Assembly (NCBI GenBank): GCA_022661535.1
Contig: JAKULF010000007.1
Coordinates: 806,001 to 870,000, forward strand
Direction of reading: 5' to 3'
Length of the DNA: 64,000 bases
DNA from: Eutypa lata
Taxonomy: Eukaryota > Ascomycota > Sordariomycetes > Xylariales > Diatrypaceae
The translations under genes were made by a program, and so were the position numbers. Under the pieces are notes generated by a model. The model was not told the DNA's origin and did not search any database. It saw only the letters and a program-made list of their open reading frames with translations. How positions within the stretch are numbered: position 1 is the first letter of the stretch; every line of letters begins with the position of its first letter. Positions 8,946 to 21,713 of this stretch are shown piece after piece.

Positions 8946-11626
8946 ATGTCATCATCATCACCACCACCATCTACACCGCAAGGATCCGCCGCTGCCGAGG
9001 CGCAACGCCAACAAACCGTACAGCAACTCCTGCCTACCTGTCAGCGCTGCCGACGATTACGGCGCAAATGTGACACCCAGCTGCCGAGTTGTCGCGTCTG
9101 CGAGAAGGCCGGCGCCGAATGTACATTTCACGACCATGCTTTGAAGCAGACGTTGCCCAGGGCGTGAGTAGTCCCCCCTTTCCGAATTGATTTTCTTGAT
9201 TATTGTATGTAGGTACCTAGTTGTATAATGTACTTACTAGGCCTTCTTAATCTGACTGCTCTCTCTCTCTCTCTATTCCTCAGATACGTCCACTCCCTAT
9301 TATCTCGGATCGAATACCTCGAAGCTGTCAAAAATGGAGTCGTCAACCCGAGACAACCACAACAAGACCCGAGTCCGAAGCCTCATGAAGAACTCCCAAT
9401 ACCACAGCCGGAACAATCTTCTCATGTTGAGTCGGATTTGTCTCCTCCGCCATCATCTTCATCCTCACCCTCCTTTGACGTCATCATACCATCCACATCC
9501 ACAGCAGGCCGATCTCGTTACTGGGGATCTTCCTCCGTTTTTGCCCTAACCGTGGTTCTTTTAGAACATGCCGCCACCAAGGGCTTTATCTCACAGGAAG
9601 ACGTGACGGGACATGAGGGTGAAGGGAATGCGGAATTGTCCGATGAAGACTCGCTGGAGCCAATGCATAGTCCCAGCGCTACTACCACCACTGCGAGCAA
9701 CCAGCAATTCCTCCTGAGTCCAGCGGTAGAAGCCGATATTCAGGCTCTGGTCCGACTATACCTAGTCTCTCTGAACACGATGTACGGATTCGTCGACGAG
9801 GCCGAGACCCGGAACGACCTCCAGACCTACCTGGCCCTTCGCCGGCAGCCGGGATTCTCATGCCATACCCTACATGGTGAACAGGCACACCGCTTCTTCC
9901 GCATCACCATGATGTGTGCGATTTCGTGCGCCAACCAGGCGCGACACCGACCCCACCGCACCGCACAATGTCTTGAGCACTATGCCGATGCAGTAACCTG
10001 CGTCGAGGAGGTGACATCGGAAGCAACGCCCGCCTCGCTCCAGGCCCTGTTATTGCTCATCGTCTTCTGCCTGTTCTATCCGCGCAAGGGCGACATCTGG
10101 AAGCTTCTCGACTACGCGTGCCGTCTGACTATCGAGTTGGGCTATCATACCGACGATGAGACGGAGCCTGATCTACCGTCGTCCCGGGGGGGGATGGTTC
10201 CCCTGAGTAATAACCATAGCGGTGGCATAGGCTCCGGGCCGGAAGGGGCCACCGCTGCTGCTGCTACTGCAAGTAGTCCGGCCGAGACATCTCAAGCCCG
10301 GGGTAAGCTCCGACGGTCGACGTTCTGGGGTCTGTACGCCATCGAGCGCATCGTGGGGCAGCTTTTCGGGCGGGGTAGCGACCTCCCCGAAACGATCATC
10401 ACAGCCGACTACCCGAGCTCTTTGCATTTCCCGAGCGGTTTCAGCCCCCTCGCCACAGACAGCATTGGCGGCGGCGGCGGCGGCTCCAATGCGGCCCTGG
10501 GCGTGGACCAGCCGACTCTGCAGGCGATGAGCATCGGTCACCACTACCGGCTCGTGTATCTCCGCTCTGAGATATTCCGCGCCATATACCTCCCGGCGTC
10601 ACCACCGAATCTGGGCCTGGATTGGTTGAAGGAGAAATACATGACGCTGTATGCGTGGCGCCGCGAGTTGGCCGTCAGTGATGATCTCGCGGGTGTTGCT
10701 ACGCTCACGTGCGATGTGGGGTACGATGCTACAATGTGTTTCTTGTTCCAGCCGCTCCTTATGACGGCTTTGAGGGCTACAATGGCGACGGCAACAGAAG
10801 GGCGGGACACTACTACCAACACGGAGCAGCACCAACAGCCGGAATCGCAAGCAGTACAAAACGGGCTCACAGCGCCGCCTCCAACGTCTACCATTCCTGC
10901 CACTGATGCGGAAGGAAATCTACGCGATGAGAATACCACCTCCTCTACCTCTGTCTCACCTCTCCTCGTAGCGTCAGATCCCTTTCACTCCGCAATACAC
11001 GTAATCCGTACCTACGAGAAGATCATCCGAGCCCCAGAACGCTCGACACTCGGCACATACCCGATGACGTTCATGAGCGCGCACGTAAGTGAATTTTCTT
11101 TCCGGGCTACTTATTTACAAGCCCTATCTATTCGTGCAGCGTATCACGAGAATAGTTTCATCTGTCTTTTCTTCTTTGATCAATCCACAACAGTTCTCGC
11201 TCTCAACTAGAACATACATACGTGATGATGCAAGCGTAAATACATGCTTGCGTGACTTGCTTGTATCACCCGAACCACGTCGGTACTAAGAAGAAAACGG
11301 GGGTAAATCAAGAGACTAACTCCAGTTGTTTCCTGCAGTATATATACCTAGCCTCAAGCACACTCCTAGCGCACGCCTTGCTGCGCCTCGACGGGCGCGC
11401 GGCCGCGCTAAAACCCATGTGCGAGATGGAAAACGGCTCGACACCGTCTGCTGATGATACGGAGGAGCTGGACTGGGGTGCTTTCGTCGATGTCTCGAGC
11501 TCGTGTCTGATCTTGCTGGCTTGGTGCGGTGAGAGGTGGCCCGGTATGCTGCGTATGCTGGGGGTTTATCAGAGGTTGTTTGGCCAGGTTACTCGGGCGC
11601 TGATTAGGCTGGGTGTTGTGAAATAA
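8946..11626 (+). CDS. Zn2Cys6 transcription factor with Fungal_trans domain (3 exons)
   Basis: Exons 8946-9163, 9284-11084 and 11339-11626 join in phase to 768 residues. The zinc cluster is complete: C32-x2-C35-x6-C42-x6-C49-x2-C52-x6-C59, with a basic RRLRRK between. It is followed across intron 1 by YVHSLLSRIEYLEA, a likely coiled-coil dimerisation segment. The middle region has the Fungal_trans hallmark (RRSTFWGLYAIERIVGQLFGR). There are low-complexity S/T/G/A tracts, and intron 2 is 254 nt. It should be a nuclear dimeric regulator recognising CGG triplets. Lying between the dioxygenase and the semialdehyde dehydrogenase, it is the best candidate for a pathway-specific activator, and a CGG-N6-CCG site lies upstream in the dioxygenase promoter. 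Confidence 0.93.
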
Positions 11627-11930
11627 ATTTACATTAAATGACGTGTCAAATCATACTCATTCATACTTAACCTATGTTTATATTCACCAATGCTTCTCAT
11701 GATCTGCAACCTCTACGTTTTGTAACATGTGCAATGCAGTGATTAAACAGCATTACGATTAATTAAATCTCCTTATTCTAATTCAGTCTTCCAGTGAATG
11801 TCTGATACTTAATCGGCTTTCTATTTATCATATTCATCCAGAGCCTAAGACCTTTTCAGAGCCGTTGATACCCAATAAGCCTTCAACCTATGATAGTGAC
11901 TTCTTTCACATTTTCCATCTTCCACCAAAA

Positions 11931-13840
11931 CTAAGACTGCGTCGGCATCGAGACCTCAGCTTTCCGAGCAACGGCATCGGCGCTCTGCCAAAGTGTCGTC
12001 ACCGTCTTCTGCTGCGTGTAAAACGCGACACCCGGCTTGCCATAAAATGTATTCGCCCCACCTGCAGCAACGCTCCGTTTATTCCCCGTAAAGGAAAACA
12101 TCGGCAGCGGAACCGGGATAGGGACGTTGATCCCGACCTGGCCGGCTTCGATATTACGACGGAACTTCTCCGCCGCAGGGCCGGATTTCGTAAAAATCGC
12201 CGTCCCGTTCCCGTACTCGTTCCGATTGATCAAGTCGATGGCATCATCCAAGGTCTCCGCTCGAAGGACAACGAGCACCGGCCCGAAGATCTCCTCGCGG
12301 TAGCAGCGCATGTCTGTAGTGACGCCGCTGATGACGGTAGGGCCGACCCAGTTACCGGCAGCGTACTTAGGGTCCGCGGGCTTGTATCCCCGACCGTCGA
12401 GTAGGATGGTGGCGCCCTCGTCTTCGGCGCTCTGGATGAGCTCCTCGATCCGCCGCTTGCTCTGCGGAGTGATAACGGGTCCAAGGTCGGCGCCGTCCTC
12501 GAAACCGCCGTCCACGCGCAGCTTCCTCGCCGCCTCGACGAGCTCGGGGAGGAGCGCCTCCTCGGCGGCCTCACCGCCCACCACGACGAGCGTGCTCAAG
12601 GCCATGCACCGCTGGCCTGCTGCGCCAAAGGCCGCGCCGACGATGTTGTTGATGGCGTGGTTGCGGTTGCAGTCCGGGAGCACGGCTGCATGGTTCTTCG
12701 CCCCGAGGTTCGCTTGCACCCGCTTGCCGTGGGCGGAACCTTTGTTATAGATATACTCACCGGCCTTGTTACCACCCACGAAGCTGATCGCTTTGATTGC
12801 CGGATCCTCAAGCAGGAAATCGACTGTTTTGTGAGTGCCGTGGACGATATTCAGTACGCCCTTAGGAAAGCCGGCGTTTCGGGCGAGCTCGGCGATGATC
12901 AGAGCCGCTCCGGGGTCCCGCTCCGATGGTTTCAGTACCATGGTGTTGCCTGTGACAGTGGCGATGGGGATGCACCACAGTGGTATCATGGCCGGGAAGT
13001 CTATAAGTGTCGTGCGTATCGTCAGCATTGGTACCTACTTCCCCTAATTATGTACCCTCTCACTTCCTTCTAGGCGCGGAGAGGATAAATTCAGATAAAA
13101 GAAATGGAAAGGAAAATCTCCCGCTAGATTTTCTTTTAATCTGGGCTCAATCGTTACTCACTAAAGGGGCAAATCGCAGCCACAACTCCAAGGGGCTCGC
13201 GATAACTCCGCGTCTCCATATCACGAGCGACTTCGAGGACCTCGCCCTTCAGGAACTCCGGGGCACCGCACGCCGCCTCGGCAACCTGGAGACCGCGCAG
13301 CACATCGCCGCGAGCGTCGGCGAACGTCTTCCCCTGCTCGAGCGTGATACTGGCCGCCAGCCGGTCCCAGTTCTCGCGGATCAGGGCCGCAAACCGGAAC
13401 AGGACCTGCTGGCGGGCGAGGACACTCGTGTTCCTCCAGCCGGGGAACGCCGCCATCGCCGAGTCCACGGCTGCCTGGAGCTCCGCGCTCGTCAGCTGCG
13501 GCACGCGCGTTATGAGGTTGTTCGTCGCTGGGTCGTGCACGTCCACGTAGTCTGTCGTGGTCGATGGGATGAATTGGTTGTTCAGGAAATAGGGGGTCAC
13601 TCCGGGTGAGTCTATCTTGTCGTGTGAAGTTAGCGGGCTCGTCATGTAGGTCTCAGTTGGTATTGACGGTGCGCAGCCCGTGCTTAGGTGTTGTTGGGAC
13701 GCGGTAACGTGCAGCGTTCTCGTCCTTGCGGGGATGACGCTGCATGTTGAAGATCGAGACCTTAGTAAAAATGAATGAGTCCTAGGTGTCACAAAGCGGC
13801 GATTAAGGGCATTGATGCCCTGCTGTGTAGCTTTGCGCAT
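11931..13840 (-). CDS. Methylmalonate-semialdehyde dehydrogenase (CoA-acylating), mitochondrial (2 exons)
   Basis: Exons 13840-13162 and 13000-11931 give 582 residues. An in-frame ATG at 13885 would add 15. The N-terminus is rich in Arg and Ser without acidic residues, a good mitochondrial presequence. The aldehyde dehydrogenase fold is full length. It has [13 protein letters not shown] across the intron, the NAD-binding region [13 protein letters not shown] and the catalytic cysteine in [10 protein letters not shown], the form found in methylmalonate-semialdehyde dehydrogenase rather than ordinary aldehyde dehydrogenases. The family oxidises methylmalonate or malonate semialdehyde to propionyl- or acetyl-CoA. 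The usual role is valine, thymine or inositol breakdown. Here it sits beside ring-cleavage genes, so it may finish that pathway (inference). Confidence 0.93.
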
Positions 13841-15026
13841 TGCAACCGAGATATGGAATGTAGGTATCTGCCACTTCCCTACCATGACGAAATAATCAGC
13901 CGGTTACAGACTCTTGACATATATAATCCTAATGTCTTCTTAGAAGATTATATCTAATACATTCTTTATGACTCAAAGATCACGATGCGGTTGCCAATAC
14001 CTGGACCCGGTACCGGACTTAGGATAATTGTAGTTAGCATTCTAGTTAGTTACCCTACATGATCATAATTACAACTTTGACTTCATGGCCACTATAGAAG
14101 CTAATTTGCCCATCGATAGCCTCGAATGACTTGATGTTCCGCTACTTCATGCGATATAATGCATCTCTAGACGCGTTAGGAGTGCGGTAAAGTCCGGGTC
14201 TAGTTGCCGAATACTCACTTAGTTGCCCAGTTCGTTCACCTCAGTATCCATACGGCGAGCGCATTTGTCCGCATCCATTCTTAGCTCCATTTTACCGTCG
14301 ATCTATCCAATCTTGAATATTGCAAATGGCAACTATGTTTCAGTATAGAACAAGGCGACTGAATATAACACGTCCCTCGTGTATAAGGCCAGCCGCGAAC
14401 AAATGTTCTCGCAACTGTCTCCCGATAAGAGGAGTTCCGGCCAAGGATGATGACAGGCTTGGATCTAGTGAAACTTCCGCTGATGGATCTTTGTTAAGGG
14501 TATTTGATAGTTAAAAAAAAAACACGGCCTAAGGAAATAATAGCCTGTGCAAGATGTGTAATCGATCGAAGTATCATGTTCATTGGTCTCAAACATGACG
14601 ACGGGAATTATCCTAGTTCAAACCAAATTCACCATGTTCAGGAGATTAGGCCTCTCTCCCTAAAGACTATTTCATCTCATTAATCAATTCTCAGGATCAG
14701 ATGTTCAGTCACAAACCGCTCCAGACATGAGACAAGCATCAGAAAGCATACTCAGAGTCGCTAGAATTTAGCCACGCAGGTTTGATGTGCTTTGTGAGAA
14801 GTGATACGACCCCAAGGATACATAGTAATATAATACAAGTGTAATTTCCATTGATAATGTTGCTATGGGTCCCCAGATTTTCTCAACAGGCCGCATCACT
14901 AATAATATAAACACTGAAAAGTATTCCAAAGCTATCGGACGAACCACCATTGCTGCCTATATAATGAGCGCATATAAGCATCTCCAGAGGGCCATCACAG
15001 ACAAATGCATTCTCCTCCAATCATCC
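13841..15026. other. Intergenic stretch, no gene seen
   Basis: About 1.2 kb lie between the semialdehyde dehydrogenase start and the 3' end of the first GH71 gene. There are only short open frames without protein character. CCGGTACCGG occurs near 14009-14018, in everted rather than inverted CGG orientation. Confidence 0.55.
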
Positions 15027-16627
15027 TCAAGATGTGGGAGTCGCTTCGGCCGGGGCGATCATGTCAGCCGCTGCGGTTGCGGTCGCTAGGCTGCCGTTCG
15101 GGCCACATGTGGCAACCTTCAAGCCAGCCATTATGGAAGCGTAGCCCTCGGGCAGAAGTTCGTCGGGTTCGCCGGCCGGAATGGTGCCGGTGTACGGGTT
15201 GAAGTTGTAGATGCCGCACGGGCAGTGGTCCAAGACCTCCATGCCGGCCGTGCCTTCGACAACCGTAGCACCTCCGCGCGCCAGGATGAAAGAGACCGCA
15301 CCGGGGACCATGTCGACGGAGAACTTGGCGGCGCCGGCGGGCGCATCGACCGTCACGGGGTTGCCGCCGACCGTTATCGTCAGGGAGCCCGGCTCGGTCA
15401 GCAGGCTGACGACGTAGACCTTGTCTTCCATGGTCTCCCAGCCGTACGGACGGCCCTTGAAGTAGTTGCCGCTGGAGTTGTTGGCGTCGGCCAGGGTGGT
15501 GTCGGTGGCGTCGCAGTCGAGGCCCTTGAGCGTGGGGCGGAACCAGTAGACGATCTGGTCCTCGGTTATGTACGGGGCCGGGTCGGCGGCGCCGTCGTGG
15601 TACGCCGAGATGAAGGGCACCGCCATGTCGAGCCAGCCGTTGTGCGGGAACCCGTACACCCACTTGGAGTTGCCGTCGTCCCCGTGGGGGCTGTCCAGAC
15701 GGCCGATGTAGTGGGATTCTCCGTAGTCGTTCCACGTGACGATCTCGAGGAATCGCGGCTGGAGCGACAGGATCTGCTGCCAGCGATCGTACCACAGGAA
15801 GTCTCCCGGGAACACCCAGTTCTTGGAGTAATCGACCTCGGGCCCGAAATGCGTGAAGAACCACGGCGAGACGGGAGCGATGTACGGCTTGCCATCTAGA
15901 GCGGCGATGTACGCGTCGTCGCCCTGCTCCACGGTCACGTTGCCGCTAGCATCAGGAGCCTTGTTGTTCCCGTTGTTGTCCCATCCCAGCCAGTTCAGGG
16001 CTCCGTCCAAGACACTGAAGTCGGTTCCCTGCTCGGGGTGGAAGTTGGGGGCCCAGAAGATCTCGACGCCGGCCGCCGAACGCAGGGCGGCGACGTCGAG
16101 GCCGTCACCGGCGAAGGACGAAGCAAAGACCTTGCCGTCGACCATCAGCTGGGCCGGCTTGGCCCCGTACGTCGCGATTATCTGCCCGACGCGCTCCGCT
16201 TCATCGGTCCCGAACCAGTTGAAGTCGAAAGAGATGAAGACCTTCATGTCGTTGTTCGCGGCCGACTCGTAGGCGAGATCAAGCTGGGTGTCAGTATAGC
16301 CGTCGACGCCGACATTGAGGGCGAACGCGTCGATGCCGATCGCCTTCGCGCGCTTCATGTCATCATCGTAGTCTGTGGCGGAGCTGCGCGACCCGACAAT
16401 TCCGATCTGGTCGTACCGTTAGCTAGCTAGTCGCTCTTCATATTCATTGACCAGCTGGCCGGATGGTGAAGGATTCTTACCATAAAATGACAAAATACAA
16501 GCTTTTCCTCAGCGGTTTGTCGTTCAGCAACGGAATTCGTGTCTTCACGTGCGGCTGTTCGGCCAAAGGACGTTGACAGCAGGGTAGCTGCCACGCATGC
16601 CTTCAGGAGCCCCTTGAGAGACATCAT
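15027..16627 (-). CDS. Secreted alpha-1,3-glucanase, GH71 (2 exons)
   Basis: Exons 16627-16481 and 16406-15027 join in phase 0 to 508 residues. The first 25 or so residues form a signal peptide, with a hydrophobic stretch KACVAATLLSTSFG. The GH71 body is complete: the segment leading to HFM|IGIVGS at the exon junction, then DDDMKRAKAIGIDAFALN, ISFDFNWFGT, APVSPWFFTHFGP, the conserved WNDYGESHYIG and YWFRPTLKGLDC. A C-terminal beta-type domain ends in a Cys-containing tail. No CBM24 carbohydrate-binding module is seen. The enzyme should hydrolyse alpha-1,3-glucan, a fungal cell-wall polymer, for remodelling, autolysis or attack on other fungi. A TATA box lies 85-90 bp upstream. Confidence 0.94.
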
Positions 16628-16711
16628 TATTCTGACAGTCTTGTGACTTTGTGACTCGACTATACCAAGGACATATGAGGGTGAAGCCTTGGTATTGGAA
16701 GGTTCGAATTG

Positions 16712-16717
16712 TTTATA
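16712..16717 (-). promoter_or_regulatory. TATA box of the first GH71 gene
   Basis: The minus strand reads TATAAA about 85 bp upstream of the ATG at 16627. The spacing and exact consensus make a core promoter element likely. Confidence 0.5.
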
Positions 16718-19489
16718 ACCGGCCAGAAGCCTAGTGATATATAGCTAGTGACCCCCTTTATTGAGGCTCGAATAACAGTGACATCGATCTCTAGTACCTG
16801 TCGACAAACGGTGGAATAAGGTCCACAGCTCATTTGAGTCTTTCACATTCGAGGCAGGTGTGAGTTGCTTTGCCTCTTTTGCCTCTGCGCATACCGCCTT
16901 CTGTAACATATCTAATCAAGCACTGTTCACAAACGCACGGGCTTCCCTGGATTCCTACGGTCTATAACAGGGTTGGTAGATCGGGAATGTCTTCTTTATT
17001 GCTAAAATTAAGTTTTAACCCCCGGGAATTAAATAGGGGATCATAAATAGAAAGTCCGCAAAAATGTATGGGGAAGCTTGTAGGAAATGATCTGCGCATG
17101 GCAAGATATGTTAAAGAAGGCGGTATACAGGTCCATCCATCACCATCAACATTCATCGGCATACGTCGTAGTCGATGCAGAGGCACTTGAAACTCCTTCA
17201 CTGTGACCCCTAGAGGGGGATGCGGCATAATTTTCGGGGAAACCCAGAATGGCTCGTGGTATCGTCAATTCGAGTTGACCGATTTGGTTACGTCAAATGT
17301 TATTCCAACTACCGTTGACTCAAGAGCCGAAAAGTCAGGAGATCGAACTGCTCTGTTTGCCATGTTGACTACATAGGTAGCAGGGTAGTAATGCATATTC
17401 CCCAGCTCAAGAGGCACAGCGGGAGAGCTAGCATTAAAACGAACTATTAAGTACCTATCTAAGTTAGCAAACTGGAGTTCCAATGTCGATCAATGGGGGG
17501 GTTCTACGTACACATGGTATGAAGGTTTGTAATTGGTTTCTTTACGTGCTATTTTTAGCAACTGGTAAACGGCAATAGTAAGCGACCAAATCAAACACAA
17601 CGTGGCGGATTCAAGAACCCCTGTTCTCGATCCCAAGATCTCTTTTATGAAAGTTGTATGGGGCTAGTGCGAGGGGGCAGGGATAGACTATATAGAATCC
17701 TGTAGCGAACACAAACAAATTTTAATGGGTACTCGACGTTGCTACGTAAGTGCTGTGTTGGAATATCACCTATAGCCTATAGGTAGCCTTTTAATTACCC
17801 CGCGGAATAGTTCCAAAGAGGTTTATTTATAATTCCGTCAACATTAACACTAACGTTGCGTGAGACGGGTAAGGTTTTGTACATCTGGCTGCCTTAGCGG
17901 GTCTCAGCTTGCCCTGGCATCAGCTAGCCATCAGACATCTATCTGCCCTTATGAGCTGTCTCTGTGCATAGTTACTTAGATCATAAATGAGCAGGTTGGT
18001 TTCTTGGGAACGATCGGACGATTAAATCGTAAACATGCACATCAGAAATACATCGTAACACGTTTTCTTGCTTCTATTATCTAGTGTTACCTTGGGCTTC
18101 GACACAACTCTTAGAAGGTCAGGACCATTCTAGTCGTTGACTTCTTAGAGATTCGAATTCGAGCCAGGCTATTATCTCCTGGTGGACCAAGCGACCACTC
18201 ACCCTACTCCCGACCACACGGGAGCCCATGATGCTACCACTTGGGATGACGAGCCAGTCAAAATCTTAACCCAGACTCCGAAATTCAAACCGTGTTCCAC
18301 GCGTCCGTATATGTCCCACCAAGGATCCGGCGTCGGGTCCGGTGTGATATTCTTATATTTCTCTATCTCAGGCGCGTTCGTAGATGCAATGCAAAGGGCC
18401 CTGAAATACTGCGCATTATTATAAGCCCGCCGGCTGCGAGATAGCGTGGGCAGTCCCATTCTCGACGAACTCCCGGCAAGGGTTTGCCGTGGTGTATTCC
18501 ATAATAAGAAGCTCAATTGGAAGCATGCCGGGCGGTTTTGGGCTGCATACATCGGCCGTGGATGAGTGCGCTCTCGGTGGGCGCCAGGAAAGGGGAAGAG
18601 GAGTCAGGGCAAGAAGGTGGCGCCTAAACTTTGATATCTTGATCGAGAGAGCAGAGAGCCAATGGCTGGGAATCTGAGTCAGGATCTTGTCTTTACCAGG
18701 TATCTCGTTCGAAAGTATGGCACTTACGTATATAGAGCTTTGGCAAACTGCCGTTTCTTACGTTAAATTCTGTTGATGTGAAAGATTCGTGCCATGTTAT
18801 TCCTTTATGTTAGTGCTAATTTTAGGGCACAAAACCAACACTAGCACCTGGTCGGCTTAGGAAGCTATCTACGAGGTTATACACTTTACCCCTATGATGT
18901 TGTTCATTCCTCATGTTAGAACCCTAGGATTGTTTCATCACCTGGTTCATATTGTCTTTAAAAAACTTATACAGAAGCAGTGCGTCCTATAATAACGATG
19001 AAATACACGTTTACTCTAGGGCTTGGAAAAGGATTGCGCTAACAGTATTTCAGGGTTGGTGTTTATGTTCAGGGAAGCATCCCTGGGGTGCTGTTCAACA
19101 GGTCGGTATATGACAATCTATCTATATACTAGCTTTTATGTGTTTCTAGCTCAAATGATTGGCGCAGAGTATAAACATGGTATCCTGGGTTGTCGCTGGC
19201 TTTTTCACTCAAATTAAAACTCCCGTTGGAGTATGGTACGGAATCCTGCTAGCAACCTGCCGCTTCGGCTCTAATCCCTGAAAGTTGGGGTCGACCCTGA
19301 GTGATTCTCTCGCCATTCTCGTCAGTTCGACATACTTTTTTTGTCGGCACGTCTTCGCTACGACTTCGGTCTTTTTTTTTTTCAGTCTCGAATTGGGAAG
19401 GAGGTATTCAGACTTGTAGTCAATGGTAACCTCTGGGCTGGAGTATCATGGGGTCAAAATGGATGCGGGGAATGTGGCGAGTTCCACGA

Positions 19490-19495
19490 TATATA
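19490..19495 (+). promoter_or_regulatory. TATA box of the second GH71 gene
   Basis: TATATA lies about 70 bp upstream of the ATG at 19563. The position is suitable for a core promoter. Confidence 0.4.
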
Positions 19496-19562
19496 GGATA
19501 TACGCTCACGCGTAAGTGCTATCAAAAGAAGGCATCCAGAGAATCATTGGCCTATCATTATA

Positions 19563-21102
19563 ATGCATCACGCGATAGTGACAGCTCTTTCCCTGCTGGG
19601 GGCTTTCCAGCCTTCTATGTTCATGGTGTCTGCGCAGAAGCCCGTGTACGCCCACTTCATGGTAAGCACCAGTTTGACGTCGAAGCCGTGGTGAAACTTG
19701 TCCCTATTAATAAACATCTAGGTTGGCATTGTGGAGAACTTCACGGTCGCCGACTGGAAGTTCGACATCGCGCAGGCGCAAGAAATCGGCATTGATGGGT
19801 TCGCCCTGAACTGCGCCCCTCCGCGTGTCGATTCCTATACGCCGAAGCAGCTGGCCAATGCCTACCAAGCGGCAGATGAGGTCGGATTCAAGATGTTCAT
19901 CTCCTTTGACTTTGCGTACTGGTCCACGGGAGACACCGAGGAGATCACCAGCATCGTGGGCAATTATAGCTCGCACCCTGCTCAGGCGTATTACAACGAC
20001 GGTGCCATTGTTAGCACCTTTGTTGGCGACAGCATGGATTGGAATGCGGTTAAGAATGCCCTTCCTGACCAGAAGATCACTGCTCTGCCCATGATCCAGG
20101 ACCCTGCCTATATTTCCCAAGCCAATACCGGCCTCGACGGGGCTTTCTCCTGGTACGCATGGCCCACCGATGGGGGCAATAGCATCATACCGGGTCCGAT
20201 GACAACAATTTGGGATGACCGCTATCTGAGCAATCTCGGTGACCTACCATACATGGCTCGTCAGTATCCTGACCAACTCCCGTCTCATGAAAGTAGCTCT
20301 TTGCTGATTTGAAGCCCTCCAGCCGTTTCCCCTTGGTTCTTCACGCATTTCAACACCAAGAATTGGGTCTTCATCTGCGAAGAGCTCATCACCGATCGCT
20401 GGGAACAAATGCTAGCCATGAAGCCCGCGCTCATTGAAATTATCACCTGGAATGGTAAGCTCTCACTCAAAACTATATGCGTCGACGGAAAGTTCTGACA
20501 AGTCTCCCTCTCACAGATTTCGGCGAAAGCCACTACATCTCGTACGTAACACTATAACCTCCTTATCTATCCGACACGCACACACGAATTGCGCTAACTT
20601 TTTCTTGTTCTCTGTCTCCTAATATAGCGATGGGGAGCCTAACCACTCCGACGACGGATCTTCCGCGTGGGCGGCCGACTTCCCACACAGCGCTTGGCGG
20701 ACGCTCATGAAGCCGTACATCGCTGCCTACAAAGCCGGAGAGGATGCGCCCACCGTGGACAGCGACCAGATCGTGTACTGGTACCGCCCGACTCCCAAGG
20801 ACGTACAGTGCACCAACGACACGCTCGGAGCGCCGAACGGGATCGAGTACCTCGCCGATCTCGTTTTCGTGACTACGATGTTGACCGAAGCCGCGGAGCT
20901 CACCGTCACCAGCGGAGGGCAAGCACCGGTGACGGTACCGGTCGAGGCGGGTATCCACACCTCCAACTTCACCATGGGCATCGGCGTGCAGGAGTTCTCG
21001 GTCTCCCGTAACGGCGCCGCGGTAGTCGGGGGAGTCAGTGAGAAGGAGATCAGCGACTCGTGTGACAAGTATAACTACAACCCTTGGGTGGGATCTTTCT
21101 AG
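19563..21102 (+). CDS. Secreted GH71 alpha-1,3-glucanase, intron-rich (5 exons)
   Basis: Exons 19563-19661, 19722-20259, 20323-20454, 20517-20541 and 20628-21102 sum to 1269 nt (422 residues). Viewed frame by frame it looks broken, with stops at about 20312 and later frame changes. Each break is a proper GT-AG intron, including one around a 25-nt exon. It starts with a short signal peptide (MHHAIVTALSLLGAF...), then KPVYAHFM|VGIVENFT across intron 1. Next come GIDGFALN, FISFDFAYW, APVSPWFFTHF across intron 2 and TWNDFGESHYIS across introns 3 and 4, all GH71 hallmarks. It is shorter than the GH71 at 15027, differs strongly from it and has no CBM24. It should hydrolyse alpha-1,3-glucan outside the cell. 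Confidence 0.9.
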
Positions 21103-21713
21103 GCTTAATTAAACCTCACTATTCGGTAGCGAAGGGGAAGAGATTGCGGCGGGGTTATGTTGATCTTGGGAGTAGGTTGGTCATGTTGATACATGTACAT
21201 AGTTAGATCTCAATTTGGAGCCCTATGGTAGCATTATCTAACTTATAAACTCTACAGCGTCATTTATTCTACGGGCATACTTACTGTTTCAATTACATGA
21301 TTATACGCTAAGGTGTAGGGGTTCACTAATTCATCTACCTATGTAAGGATCAATTCTTGGTACGAATGCCTCTGTCCCTTTGATAGCATGAAGGGGGACG
21401 TAATACAATCAATATTCGCTAGATTACAGAGTGGTTGATTAGATTTTCGGGTAGAACTTGTCTCGCGAGCTAGCAGTACAAGGAAATGTTTGGATTACAT
21501 GATATACACCGCATTAATTCGAATCAATTGATATCATCTACCTCGTGTAGTCTAAAACCACAGGAACGAATTCTACAAACAACGCATGCTAACGGATGAA
21601 CACCGTGACCCTATGAAGCCAGCTGTCGGTGGTACCCTGCCTCCAATGGCCCTATCACTTCACAATTGTCTATCTAGACATGGCTATTCAATGATATACC
21701 TTACCTTACGAAA
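21103..21713. other. Convergent intergenic stretch
   Basis: This holds the 3' flanks of the second GH71 gene and the sugar transporter. No gene or repeat is evident. Confidence 0.6.

Larger units (their letters stand above)
16628..19562. other. Long intergenic region between the two GH71 genes
   Basis: About 2.9 kb contain no gene I can support. Protein-like but broken frames occur at 17265-17483 and 18199-18552, both on the minus strand. Neither was recognised. The divergent GH71 promoters lie at the two ends. Confidence 0.5.

Noticed and set aside
11085..11210. Continuation of the Zn2Cys6 regulator past 11084 to a stop at 11210
   Set aside because: A GTAAGT donor at 11085 and a strong acceptor at 11338 restore the family C-terminus, so the extension is intronic read-through.
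15225..15899. Plus-strand frame of 224 codons opposite the first GH71 gene
   Set aside because: It lies wholly within the GH71 coding region, has no family motifs and is explained by high GC3 on the other strand.
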